Numbered from the stretch's first letter, positions 33,844 through 43,828 are shown. The stretch: DNA of 64,000 bases from Stagonosporopsis chrysanthemi (GCA_022560025.1 JAFISE010000002.1:186001-250000), one strand, 5' to 3'. Notes: generated by a model from the sequence alone, not told the origin. Program-made: numbers and translations.

Positions 33844-35364
33844 ATGCCTTTACAGAAGTTACCACCACATGGGCCTTTGTCAGTGAGTGCGTCTGTCAAC
33901 CAGCGTCCGCAGCTGCAAAATCGTCGGCGGACTCTCCAGACAATTAGCGAGCTCTCAACGAACGATGGAGGTCTACCAGACTTCATATCATCAATTGGCA
34001 TTGAGAGCGTTCGACGGATGGGCCGCGATACTGTGCCTGGTGTGGGCAGATCCACACCTACGCCTGCGAAACGGCAAAGTCTTCCACAAGATCAGTCAGG
34101 TCCGAGTCGACACGCTTCGCGGCTATCGGTTGCAGTCGCACATGCACATAGCCAAGAACATCTAAACTGGAGTCCTGCGCAAAGCCATAGACCTATGCCG
34201 ATAACGTCAGACCAAGTCGAAGGTTGGAACGCTAAACGGGAGCAAGCAAGATTACGGCACGAGCTGGCAATAACAGAAGCAAGGACACGGCAGAACGGGT
34301 CAGAGCAAGGGGTGCCAAAAAGTGCATCGACATCAGCGGAGCGTACAAGCGCAGGTTCACGCCACTCATCTCTAAGACATACGTCAAGTCAGCAGATATT
34401 GGGAGAGAACAACCCCTGCGGCTGCCCATCTGAACATGTCGAGCGACGCACAAGTGCAGGGAGCACAATAAACAACACTAGTCAATACGATGCTCGCCCC
34501 CCTGCATCAGAACGCGCAAGCACAGACTCGAGCTCGTACCGATCTCGTGACAGCGCTATTAATCGATCGAGATCAGGTTCTTCGAATACTTCTTACACTT
34601 CTCAGGATGCGCCTCCATTGCCGCATGGAGTGAATACAACCATGCGGGGCTACTGCGCGGAACTCATTCTGCAAAATCATAACTTGGTGGCATTTGGCGA
34701 ATCTGCAAGATCTAACAACTTGAACCCTCAGAAATCAAGTCGCACGCTGTCGCTACCTACGGAGGAGTACCAGTATGCCAGGGCGCCGCACACATACACG
34801 ACTGCACCAGATCTCCGTCAATTGCCAGTGCAACAGTCTCGATCAATCAGTGCACAAAGAGCGCGCAACCAGGCTCTGGCCGCACTGACAGCTGCCAACA
34901 GCCACATGCGGACGAACAGGCATCCAAGAGAAACATCCCAATTCTCCCACAAAAACCGCCACGCCAGTCTCACCTCGCACCCAGTGCAACGTGCTTCCCT
35001 GCGCTCTGACACGCCTGAGTATCGCCTCACCTCACCCGCACCCACACACCTCATCAGCTCCACACGCAGACCTCAGTCTATGCAGCGCCGCCACTCTGAC
35101 GCACCACGCAAAGTCAGTTTCGAATCACATACAGTGCCTAAGCGGGAGAGCTTGACGCAGTGGAAGAGAGAGCGCGAAGAAGCCAGGGCAGGTCTCCAGA
35201 CAGATCACAAGGCGCGGATGCAGGAGCGTGTGAGGCGCGCGAACGAGCAAGAACTGGAGAGGGAGAAGGAGTTGGTGCAGATGAAAAAGCGGAGCGTCAA
35301 GGCAGAGAGTGGATGCTTCGGAGGGTTGTTCGAGGCATTCAAAGTGAGGAGCAAGAGAAAGTGA
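33844..35364 (+). CDS. Ser/Arg-rich hypothetical protein with C-terminal coiled coil
   Basis: Not recognised. About 506 residues from the first ATG (MPLQKLPPHGPLSV); the frame is open further upstream without Met. The chain is dominated by Ser, Arg, Thr, Gln and Pro, with many Arg-x-x-Ser sites, so it is probably disordered and phosphorylated. A short helix GWNAKREQARLRHELAITEA lies near residue 120. The last 75 residues form a strongly charged helix (LTQWKREREEARAGLQTDHK and following, rich in Glu/Arg), ending ESGCFGGLFEAFKVRSKRK. That terminal Cys/aromatic motif followed by a basic tail could bind membrane or be lipidated. No signal peptide or domain seen. Single exon, antisense frames poor, so the gene call itself is reasonable. 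Confidence 0.65.
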   Translation: MPLQKLPPHGPLSVSASVNQRPQLQNRRRTLQTISELSTNDGGLPDFISSIGIESVRRMGRDTVPGVGRSTPTPAKRQSLPQDQSGPSRHASRLSVAVAHAHSQEHLNWSPAQSHRPMPITSDQVEGWNAKREQARLRHELAITEARTRQNGSEQGVPKSASTSAERTSAGSRHSSLRHTSSQQILGENNPCGCPSEHVERRTSAGSTINNTSQYDARPPASERASTDSSSYRSRDSAINRSRSGSSNTSYTSQDAPPLPHGVNTTMRGYCAELILQNHNLVAFGESARSNNLNPQKSSRTLSLPTEEYQYARAPHTYTTAPDLRQLPVQQSRSISAQRARNQALAALTAANSHMRTNRHPRETSQFSHKNRHASLTSHPVQRASLRSDTPEYRLTSPAPTHLISSTRRPQSMQRRHSDAPRKVSFESHTVPKRESLTQWKREREEARAGLQTDHKARMQERVRRANEQELEREKELVQMKKRSVKAESGCFGGLFEAFKVRSKRK

Positions 35365-35753
35365 GCGGCTGCGATGTGCATCGCATTGCTGCACCTTCAG
35401 AATGTCGTTCTGTGATCATGCCTGCCAAAGAGGGATTTGTACTGAGTCGGTCATAGAGAGCTTTCTCTGGGCCGTCTTCGGGAGCGACAGTCTTCGGACT
35501 TCTTCATGCGAAAATGCGTTATGATCATTGCATTATTATACCCCAGATTGCGGCCTTTCCAATAGGAGCAGTGGAGCCATTGCGGATGCATAGCGCTTCC
35601 TATACATAACATATAGCAGATAGGTAATCTGTAAGTGACAGAGCTGCCCTTATACAGGCAGTGTAATGGATAATGACGCTTCGATCTCTCACCAGCGGTC
35701 ATCTAGTGGCTAATTTCTCTCCCAGACTCCTCTTCAGGCAAAGTCATGGTCCA
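35365..35753. other. Convergent intergenic gap
   Basis: About 390 bp between two stops, AT-rich. Terminators expected; nothing else seen. Confidence 0.5.
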
Positions 35754-36980
35754 CTACCACGCTCCCGCTGCATCCAAGTTCAACGGTATCGTCATCATTC
35801 TCCGCCCACTCTTATCTTCTTCCGGCAATCTGCCTCCTCTGACGTTGATCTGCAGGCTCTGATGTAACAGCCTAGGAGCGCCTAGAACTGCATCTCCCTG
35901 CGCACGCAACGCCACAAACTCCTCTTTTGACCTGCCCACCATCACATGCTTGTTGGCTTCCTTATGCCGTTTGACCGTCATGGATGATACTGGCTCCTTC
36001 CTCCCCTCCGGTGGATAGTCATGACCGACCCAGATCTTGGTTTCATCCGGCAGAGCGAGCAGCTTTTGAGAAGACTCCCAGAGATCACGTGCACTACCTC
36101 CAGGAAAGTCAGTACGCGCAGTTCCTATATCGACGTGGAAAAGCGAGTCGCCGCAGAAGACATTGTTGCCAACGCGATATCCCATGTGGTCTGGGGTGTG
36201 ACCGGGGAGGTGGATGGCTTGGACTTGAATACTGCCTACTTGGAAAGTCTCGTCGTCGGTAAAGAGTCGATCAAAGACGAGTTCATAGTCCTTGGGAAGC
36301 ACACCATAGCGCTTGCCAAAAAGCTTTTGCACCTCTCTGATACGCTGACCGATTCCGATCTCAGGCCTCGATCCAGTCTTGCTCAGCTGTGCTTGAATGT
36401 ATGATGCAGCGCTCAAGTGGTCGGCATGTGCGTGGGTCTCAAGGATGTACTGGATGTTGTATTCCTTCTCGGCGATCATAGAGAGCAAAGCATCGGCAGA
36501 TGTGGTCTTGATGTTGGTAGTGCAGGGATCGAAATCCAAGACAGGATCGATGAGAATGCTGGTCTTGCTTGAAGGATCGGTAACGATGTATTGAAAAGTA
36601 CCTGTTGCAGCTTCGAAAATCGGATAGACGAGTGGTTCAGGCATTACACTGAAGTTGTTCGCAGGTTTCAAAAGCTGTTGGGTACTGTAGTGTCTTGACG
36701 TTGTACTGAACGCCTTGTACAGGATGTTCCTGCTCCCCAAGATCGGTAAGACAGGCTGCGTCTGAATGAATCCGCGTCTTGGTACAATGCACCGTGGGTG
36801 AGATATAGCGCAAACTGAATCCGTAGGTGACGGAGCCTGCGATTTCGAAACCGTTAGAGTATGTAGGTTTACCGCAGATTTCGGGTAAAGCCCGATCATT
36901 CTGATGCTCTTCATGAGTGTGAATGTAGCTCCTAGCACTGGGATCATGTGGCCATTTATACACAGGTAGTATAATCTCAT
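35754..36980 (-). CDS. Metallo-beta-lactamase-fold persulfide dioxygenase-like protein, mitochondrial
   Basis: Up to 408 residues from the most upstream in-frame ATG; downstream starts at 36947, 36914 and 36899 are equally possible. Residues about 60-112 (RRGFIQTQ, NILYKAFSTTSRHYSTQ) look like a matrix presequence, and the enzyme core begins near MPEPLVYPIFEAATGTFQY. The iron-site signature is ETHAHADHLSAA (about 181-192), with LPGHTPDHMGY supplying the next His and VFCGDSLFHVDIGTARTDF the bridging Asp; DETKIWVGHDYPP carries the last His. These match ETHE1/Blh persulfide dioxygenases, which oxidise glutathione persulfide to sulfite and glutathione. Glyoxalase II is the alternative, but the GTARTDF segment favours a dioxygenase. 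Divergent from the SQR gene. Confidence 0.86.
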   Translation of the reverse strand: MRLYYLCINGHMIPVLGATFTLMKSIRMIGLYPKSAVNLHTLTVSKSQAPSPTDSVCAISHPRCIVPRRGFIQTQPVLPILGSRNILYKAFSTTSRHYSTQQLLKPANNFSVMPEPLVYPIFEAATGTFQYIVTDPSSKTSILIDPVLDFDPCTTNIKTTSADALLSMIAEKEYNIQYILETHAHADHLSAASYIQAQLSKTGSRPEIGIGQRIREVQKLFGKRYGVLPKDYELVFDRLFTDDETFQVGSIQVQAIHLPGHTPDHMGYRVGNNVFCGDSLFHVDIGTARTDFPGGSARDLWESSQKLLALPDETKIWVGHDYPPEGRKEPVSSMTVKRHKEANKHVMVGRSKEEFVALRAQGDAVLGAPRLLHQSLQINVRGGRLPEEDKSGRRMMTIPLNLDAAGAW

Positions 36981-37532
36981 CTATGGCCATACCGTGTCGC
37001 TCTTCGGCGACCAGTAGTGGCGGCTTTGATACGTTGCGCAGCACGGACAGAGCTTTGGTCAGCTCATTCGCGCATCTCACGACAACGGGCTACTCATATC
37101 TTGATCCTATACCCTGCGCTCCGTGTCGGCGATGTTGGTCCTACGCGAATTCGCCGACGTCGATGGTGGGCTCGGGAGCTCGCGGGTCATCGCGGCAACA
37201 CCACGATTTAACAAAACCGACAAGCCGATGATTCATGGCCGATATTCCGAACAGTCAGGGGATGAGTCGCACGACTGAGAATCGTATGTTTGCGGGGAGC
37301 AACAGCAATAGGTTTGAGAGCCAATCGCGGCGACGCTAAGTGTTAGCGCGTATGATGTGATTGCGGGTCTCAAAATCTATAGCTGCTGGGCGCGAATTTG
37401 CAGCGAACACGAGCAAAGACCTGAATGCGATTGTAGGGCATCAGAGAAACCTGGAAAGGGACCTGGCTTCGAGAGCTCTGGATATTGGAAGTCGCAACAT
37501 CAACTGAACTAGAAAGGACATCACTACCAATA
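36981..37532. promoter_or_regulatory. Bidirectional promoter of the sulfide-oxidation pair
   Basis: About 550 bp between the divergent starts of the persulfide dioxygenase-like gene and SQR. No other gene lies in it. The part next to 36980 may in fact be 5' UTR, depending on the true dioxygenase start. No known transcription-factor site stood out. Co-regulation is inferred from arrangement only. Confidence 0.55.
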
Positions 37533-38864
37533 ATGTACAAGATGTTCAGCCGCCGCGTCACGTGCCAGGTGGCACAGAGGGCATATGTCCGTACATTCGC
37601 TACCGTCAACACCGCATCTCGGAATCACAAGATTGTTGTAGTCGGCGCTGGAGCAGCAGGTTCCTCGATCTCGCATCAACTTCTTCGCACCGGCAAGTTC
37701 CAGCCAGAGGACATCGCTGTGGTCGACCCAGCTGAGTACCACCACTACCAGCCTGGATGGACACTTGTCGGTGGCGGACTTAAGAACAAGGAGGACTTGA
37801 AGCAGCCTCTCGCACCGATTCTCGATTCGAAGCTGAAGTTCTATGCCAACAGTGTTGGCAGCTTCACACCTGAGGACAACAGCATCACCCTTGGCAACGG
37901 CGACAAGCTGAACTATGAGCATCTCATCGTAGTTCCTGGCATTAAGGTCGATACTTCTAGCATTGTCGGTCTTCCCGAAGCTCTCGCTGATCCGTCATCA
38001 AATGTTTCGACAGTCTACACATACGAGACCTGCGACAAAGCCGCCCGCGACATTCAGGCTTTCCAAAAGGGAACAGCAATTTTCACACAGCCTGCAGGCG
38101 TCATCAAGTGCGCCGGCGCGCCGCAAAAGGTTATGTGGCTAGCGTGGGACCGCTGGTCGAACGCTGGGTTGTACAAGAAGAACGACTCAAGCTCCGCCAT
38201 CGACATCTCTTTCGCTACTGGTCTGCCAACAATGTTCGGTGTGCCTAAGTACGCTGCTGCTCTCGAGAAGCTGCGAATTGAGCGCGGTATCGGAGGACTT
38301 TTCGCGCACGACCTTGTCTCTATTGATGGCCAGACTGCGACCTTCAAGACTGGCGCTGGCGAAAAGGTCGAGAAGAAGTTCGATCTGTTGCACGCGGTCC
38401 CCAAGATGGGGCCCCATGCTTTCGTTAAAGAGAGCGCTTTGGCCGATGCTGCAGGCTACGTCAACGTCGACAATGCCACACTTCGCCACAAGAAGTTCAC
38501 CAACGTTTGGTCCGCCGGTGATGCTTCGTCGCTCCCAACCTCCAAGACAGCAGCTGCCGTCACTGCACAGGCACCGGTTCTTGTTTCCAACATCCTGAAA
38601 TCACTCGAGAACGAGCAGCAGGAGCTCAACGCCGACTATGACGGTTACACATCCTGTCCACTCACAACGGGCGAGAAGGAGGTACTCCTCGCGGAATTCA
38701 AGTACGGTGGTGTACCCAAGGAGACCTTTGGTCGTATCCTCGGCCTCGATCAGGGAGTGCCCAGAAAAGCATTCTACTACCTTAAGAAAGATTTCTTCCC
38801 CTGGGTCTACCAGAACTACATGATCAAGGGACAGTGGGGTGGACCTAAGGGTTTCATGAAATAG
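37533..38864 (+). CDS. Sulfide:quinone oxidoreductase, mitochondrial
   Basis: Intronless, 443 residues. Flavoprotein of the inner mitochondrial membrane that oxidises H2S, passes electrons to ubiquinone and makes a persulfide. The N-terminus MYKMFSRRVTCQVAQRAYVR is a clear matrix presequence. The FAD motif KIVVVGAGAAGSSISHQLL follows at about 31-47, then DPAEYHHYQPGWTLVGGG, a hallmark of eukaryotic SQR. One conserved Cys is in GVIKCAGAPQKVMWLAW. The second FAD-binding stretch is FTNVWSAGDASSLPTSKTAA. The C-terminal KDFFPWVYQNYMIKGQW is the hydrophobic membrane-docking end. Length and motifs equal the type II (SQRDL/HMT2) family, which includes fission yeast Hmt2. The divergent neighbour encodes the next pathway step. 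Confidence 0.93.
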   Translation: MYKMFSRRVTCQVAQRAYVRTFATVNTASRNHKIVVVGAGAAGSSISHQLLRTGKFQPEDIAVVDPAEYHHYQPGWTLVGGGLKNKEDLKQPLAPILDSKLKFYANSVGSFTPEDNSITLGNGDKLNYEHLIVVPGIKVDTSSIVGLPEALADPSSNVSTVYTYETCDKAARDIQAFQKGTAIFTQPAGVIKCAGAPQKVMWLAWDRWSNAGLYKKNDSSSAIDISFATGLPTMFGVPKYAAALEKLRIERGIGGLFAHDLVSIDGQTATFKTGAGEKVEKKFDLLHAVPKMGPHAFVKESALADAAGYVNVDNATLRHKKFTNVWSAGDASSLPTSKTAAAVTAQAPVLVSNILKSLENEQQELNADYDGYTSCPLTTGEKEVLLAEFKYGGVPKETFGRILGLDQGVPRKAFYYLKKDFFPWVYQNYMIKGQWGGPKGFMK

Positions 38865-39417
38865 ATCGTGAGCGTGGGCATTGCAGGTTAATGTTATTTG
38901 TTCCAGCGGCCAATGGAGTTAGACATAAGTAAAAGATACCATGCACGTCTTAGGATATTACAGAGCCACGAAGAGAATGTACTTCTTGCGCTCAGTACTT
39001 CGCTTATGCCGTTTACCATGCTTTTGAAGCGTTATAACCTCATATTCCTTCCTAGCCCGCGCGAGACACTTTATGCACCTGTTGTTCTATGGTACTTATC
39101 GCATCTTGAGGTCGCTCTTCTAACATGTCAAATTCCCTTTCACCTTCACTTGTCCAAGTTTGACCGCCAAACTGCTACCAGGCAGCACGGTACTCAGCTG
39201 CCAGGCAGCCATCTGATTGTGTCGTCACTCTCTTCACGTAATCCTCGCAATTGTAGGACAGATTAGGAAATTGCCTCATCTAACTTCACCATGACATGGT
39301 CACCGTGCCAACACATCAACACGTGACCCCTCTCTCACTACAAAATTTCCTCTATAACAACGTGAGTCCGCTCCCTCACCTGAACACAGTCAACACATCC
39401 AGTCTAACAGTCCAGTC
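38865..39417. other. Intergenic region SQR to CRIB-like gene
   Basis: About 550 bp with no gene seen. An imperfect tandem CAGGCAGC element occurs near 39178-39210. Confidence 0.45.
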
Positions 39418-40299
39418 ATGTCGCGCTTCAACTCGCGACACATGTTGCCGCTTCCGAGCCGAATCTTTTCTAACAGCACGTCTAGACTGAACCTTCGCTC
39501 CGAACACCGAGCTTATGAGGAGTTCGACTTCGGCTTCTCCGATGATTCGCAGCGCCGTCCAGTGACCAGCCACAGCGCGGTCTCCACGTTCTCTATGCCA
39601 GACCTGAATGCCACTGCACTGCCAGAGTACACGCCACCAGATGTGCCACCAATCCCTCAGCAGTTTGGCGGCCCAGCACCAGCTGCAGTCGAGACTCAGA
39701 ACCACCCGCTCAGCACTGAGAGCTTGGTCGAGTCACCGCCTTTCCCACCAGAGCAGACCGCGGAGCGCGTCAAGGGTGCCGGTTGGCGCAAATTCAAGGT
39801 CAAGGTGAAGAACGTGTTGACATTCAAGCGCCAGAAGAACAGGCCTTCGACACCCTGCGAGGAGGAACGCCCGCCGTTGCAGATTGGGGCACCTTACAAC
39901 TTTGAGCACATCGAGACCTATGGAGCCGAGCCTCTGAAGACGGCCGCTTCCCTTTCGGCGTTGGCTGCAGCACAGGGTCGTCAGCGACTAGACATGCAGG
40001 TGGACGTCAACGGTGATGGAGGTGGTAAGTCAAGCGCTACACAGATAGCTAGGCCTTGTGCTGATACAGGTGCAGCTAGTTCTACTGGTGATGGAGGTGC
40101 AGCTTGGTATGGTGGAGACGCAGGTGCAGAGTACGGAGGTGAAGGTGGTGGACAGCAGTACGGACGTCTGGGCAAACTCGACAGCGATGGAACCGCCCTT
40201 GAGAGTTTCAGCACCTCTAGTTGGGAGACTGGCGATGATACAGAGGTGTTTGGTGGAGTCAAGGATGAGGAGCTGGAGGATGATGCACGCAAGCACTAA
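39418..40299 (+). CDS. Hypothetical protein with CRIB-like motif and Gly-rich tail
   Basis: Not a named family. 293 residues if unspliced; a clean GTAAGT...ACAG intron at about 40025-40069 (45 nt, in frame) probably exists, leaving 278. The start MSRFNSRHMLPLPSR leads into a disordered Pro/Ser-rich half (EYTPPDVPPIPQQFGG). A basic block, WRKFKVKVKNVLTFKRQKNR, is followed by PPLQIGAPYNFEHIETYG. This resembles the CRIB consensus I-S-x-P-x(2-4)-F-x-H-x2-H-V-G that binds Cdc42/Rac, with the basic block in the place where CRIB proteins contact membrane lipids. The tail is Gly/Asp/Glu-rich. CRIB assignment is inference from motif spacing; position 2 is Gly, and the HVG end is TYG. Confidence 0.6.
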   Translation: MSRFNSRHMLPLPSRIFSNSTSRLNLRSEHRAYEEFDFGFSDDSQRRPVTSHSAVSTFSMPDLNATALPEYTPPDVPPIPQQFGGPAPAAVETQNHPLSTESLVESPPFPPEQTAERVKGAGWRKFKVKVKNVLTFKRQKNRPSTPCEEERPPLQIGAPYNFEHIETYGAEPLKTAASLSALAAAQGRQRLDMQVDVNGDGGGKSSATQIARPCADTGAASSTGDGGAAWYGGDAGAEYGGEGGGQQYGRLGKLDSDGTALESFSTSSWETGDDTEVFGGVKDEELEDDARKH

Positions 40300-40443
40300 G
40301 GCTGGGTAAGTGCTTTTGAAGATGAGGACACGCATTGCGCGTGCGAAGCTGGTTACGAATTTCTTTTTGGGCTTTTACGGAATACTCTTTGGGTGCGTTG
40401 TTCGAAGCCTCATTGGGTTGATGGCCGACCGCATCTGGCCTCT

Positions 40444-41536
40444 CTAGATTGCATACACAATCTTGAAGCCGCTGATCCTACCTTTTCTATACTCCTGGAA
40501 TCCATCTGGTACTTTCTCTAGCCCATGTAGCACCTTCGTCTCGTTTGGCTTGATCGTTCCATCCTCAAGCCATTGCGGCAGGTTCTCAAATAACTCGGCG
40601 GATAGCTTGTGGTCGTCCTCATTTGCTGGCCAACTGAATTCCTTGTACTGATGGTCCTTCAAGAACGCCGTCCAAACCAACACATCGGTGACTTTAGCTC
40701 GGCTAGAGACATCATTGGTGTTTGCTTTGCCTGGTCTTACTGTACAGAGTGTGCCTCCTGCCTCGCCAAGAGCGCGGGATGCAGTAGCAGAGCTTGATTT
40801 ATCGCCAATAGTGTCGAAGATGTACTGCAATCGTGGTCCAGTGCTCTTGATTTGATCTAAGACATCGTCGTCCTTGTAGTCGAAGACGTGATTCGCACCC
40901 AAAGACTTCACCTTCTCGTGGTGTTTCGGGGAACAGACTGTTATAACATTGAAATTGTGTTGATGTGCGATCTGAATGGCGTACAAGCCTACGCTTGAAC
41001 TTCCACCCCATATCAGTATGGAGGTCTGCTGACCGCTCTTACGATCGATGTTTAGAGAGTCTTTTGAGAACAGGGCAAGCCATGATGTGCAGCATGCTAG
41101 TGGAACTGTCGCAGCCGCTTCATAGGAGATCGACTTTGGTACTTTGAAGCTGATGAGTTCATCGGCAAGCGTGTAATCGCTGTACGCGCCGTGTCCTTTG
41201 ACTTCGCCGCCCCAGATCAGAGCAGCGATGGTGTCGCCTCTCTTGTACCGGGACACATTCTTTCCTGTTTCTTCAACTGTGCCGACAAAGTCACAGCCCA
41301 GCACCGTCCCATCTCCAAAGGCATTGCCATCAAGTGATTGAACTAGCTAATGTTAGATCTACGTTGGTGTGTTGACATTCTCTTTTGACGGACTAACCAT
41401 CTGTGGGATTCTGCGCGATGTATTTGTTTTTGACCAAAACTTCGCGATCTTTAGGTTGAGGAATCTCGAGCTCTTCAAGCGCGAGCTTTGGGCTAGTCCC
41501 TCCGCGTTGAACCTGAGCGCGACTTTTTGGTGACAT
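40444..41536 (-). CDS. MDR-family zinc-independent oxidoreductase (enoyl/quinone reductase-like; 2 exons)
   Basis: Exons are 41536-41398 and 41342-40444, giving 345 residues. NADPH-dependent medium-chain dehydrogenase of the group with trans-enoyl reductases and quinone oxidoreductases. Exon 1 encodes a GroES-like start (LALEELEIPQPKDREVLVK, KNKYIAQNPTD), joined to VLGCDFVGTVEETG. The nucleotide-binding motif is LIWGGSSSVGLYAIQIA, then VITVCSPKHHEKVKSLGAN and VFDYKDDDV. Zinc ligands of alcohol dehydrogenases are absent. In fungi, relatives serve as stand-alone enoyl reductases for polyketide synthases (LovC type) or as detoxifying reductases. No polyketide synthase lies in this window, so a general reductase is as likely. 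The P450 pseudogene is about 0.57 kb away. Confidence 0.87.
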
Positions 41537-42100
41537 GCTGACTTTCTCGCGGATGCTATAATGATGAACTTGGAAAATTGAACAAGGCAGTCGTTATTTC
41601 GATGTTAAAATATATCATTATGCGCGCCTGTACTAAGTACGAGGAATGGCTGCTCAGTGCATTCTACGTCACTAGTGCGCAGCACATAGCCGGGCGTAAA
41701 GCCGGAGCAAAGTCGTTGGCTGTTAATGCCACAGCTTACAAATATCGTACCACACTGCCGCAATACCTGTTTGAGTAATCCGTGCCTTTGGAGTACATCA
41801 GCACTTGCTGCACATTCTCATGTCGAGTAAAACACAGACAAAGATGTCGCAACCCGGGGCGATTGCGACATCTTCTTTGAAAATGATGTCATCGCGTATG
41901 TAACCCTCGACATCTGTAGTACTCGATGGGATTTAGTCTTAGCATCGAAGAAGCTGTGCGATACTTAGAATCGCTTGATTGTTTATTTAGCATACGCATG
42001 TGAGATCTGAGGAACCACTAACGAACAGCTGTGGGACAAGGAAGAAGTCCCGCTTTGAGTAGCATAAGGCCGCTTACAAACCTACTCAAACTCGAGTTTT
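41537..42100. other. Intergenic region MDR oxidoreductase to P450 pseudogene
   Basis: About 560 bp, AT-richer than the flanks. No gene seen. Confidence 0.5.
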
Positions 42101-43828
42101 CTACTGCAATCTCGCATAGAAGTCACTCTGCTTGACGAACCAGGCGTTGTGAAATGTCCAGGCTCTGTCCGGATCTGCTAACTGGATCTACTGGGTAGTC
42201 AGTACGGCATCTTGTTTTCAAGAAATCTCGTGCCTGGAAAATCACCCACGTCAAAGCTGCGCAACACCGCAGGAACCAGCTTGTACATCTCCAAGTAACT
42301 GACGTTCTTCCCGATGCAGGTTCGAGAGCCAGCTCCGAAGGCAAACATGCTACTCTTCATCTCGGCCTTTCTTACGTCACTGGCCTCCATCCATTTCTCT
42401 GGCCTCCAGCAATCGGCATCGTTACCCCATAGATCTCGATCAAGGTGCAGAGTCCACGCGCTGCATACAATATTAGTTCCACCAGGGATGAACACATTAC
42501 CCAGCTGGATACCCACAGCTGGTGTGATCCTTTCCAACGGCAGGCCTACTGCAGAGTGTGTCCTCAGTGACTCATTGATAACAGCACTCAGATACGGCAG
42601 CTCGCGCACATCGTTCCAAGCGACCAGTGGATTTCCCCGTTCGAAAACACCTAGAGCTTCCACTTCATCAAACTCACTATGGAGCCTAGCCAGCTTTTCA
42701 GGGTTCTGAATGAGGTTGTAGAAGATCGCACGAAGACGTTGGGGAGTCAGCACGATCCATCATCAGAATGAAGTAATTCGACCTACGAGATAGCAGTGGT
42801 GTCAGAGCCAGCGAACATGTTTGCAACAGTAAGAGCAAGTACCCGCTCTTGGCTCATGAAGTCTGGGTCCTTCTTGTGCGCCTCCTGGAATCGAGAGAGG
42901 AAGTCACGACGTAACTGTTTACCAGCTGAGCCTGCCTTCTCAGTTACATTCAATTTGCTTTCCTGAATTCATTTGCTCGCAAAAACGGACCGGCGCACTC
43001 TGTATGAGACTGTGTCTACTCAGCCACCGCTGAATCGGATTTTTCAAGAAAAGTTTACCGAGGATGGACACCTGCCCAATCTAAAATGTGAGTGAGTGAG
43101 GTCCACTGATATCTTTGTTTCATACCTACCACAGCAGCATAGCTGAGAAGCAATTCCAGGCTCGAAATGATATTTTCAACGTCCTGTCCACGGTCTACAA
43201 AACCCATCCGCTTCGAGTATGTCAACTCGCAGATAACATCGAAGGCATAATACTGTAGCCAAGCACCTAGATCGACGGTCCCATGATCTTTGAGATTATC
43301 TACATATCGCTGCTTAAGTTGCTTGAGGAACTCGATTGTCGTGGAATCCACTAAGGGCTCAAATTGGACCAAAGAACTCATGGCATAAGCACTAACGAAT
43401 CATCGGTCGACGTGAAAGAGTTTTGAGAGGCACTCCTTTCGCCAAAGTCTATTGCACGGTGTAGAAGTCAGACTTCTCACAAGGTCAGCGGCTGTTTCTT
43501 TAATGATCTTCCCGTTACGAACCTTCATGAATCCAGCGTTGAGCGCAGATGTTATCTTTGCTGCCTTATTGTTTGAGCACAGAACCGTCCGTGGACCGGT
43601 GCGCACAAAGTCGCCATATCGCTTGTGCAGTTCGATGTGCCAGCGCTCTGGACGATAGCCTCGCACTCTTGCAAGACGATAGATGTCCGTGAAGCTGGCC
43701 AGAACAGGGCCCGGGATGTGGTTCAAACCGGTGGCATACTTATTGTGTAAGAGTCGGGCAACAAGTGCAAAGACCCCGAGGGCGACAATAGACGCAATAG
43801 TAAGATGAGCAAGAAGGTCGTCGAGCAT
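42101..43828 (-). pseudogene. Cytochrome P450 pseudogene
   Basis: Remains of a microsomal P450 of the pisatin-demethylase-like type. An intact N-terminal anchor (MLDDLLAHLTIASIVALGVF) and HIPGPVLASFTDIYRL precede HKRYGDFVRTGPRTVLCSNN. Later blocks are conserved: MSSLVQFEPLVDSTT, YYAFDVICELTYSKRMGF, TVANMFAGSDTTAIS (I helix), the ExxR of VINESLRTHSAVGLPLER, and the heme loop FGAGSRTCIGKN. Lesions: an in-frame TAG at 43449-43451 where Gln is expected; a one-base loss near 43411-43420; a deletion about 43395-43410 that removes the HARLRR segment; a frame shift near 42951-42965; no AG acceptor between donor 42786 and the next block at 42735; and a TGA at 42199-42201 with the conserved C-terminus (NAWFVKQSDFYARLQ) in another frame. 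It cannot encode a working enzyme. Confidence 0.86.
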
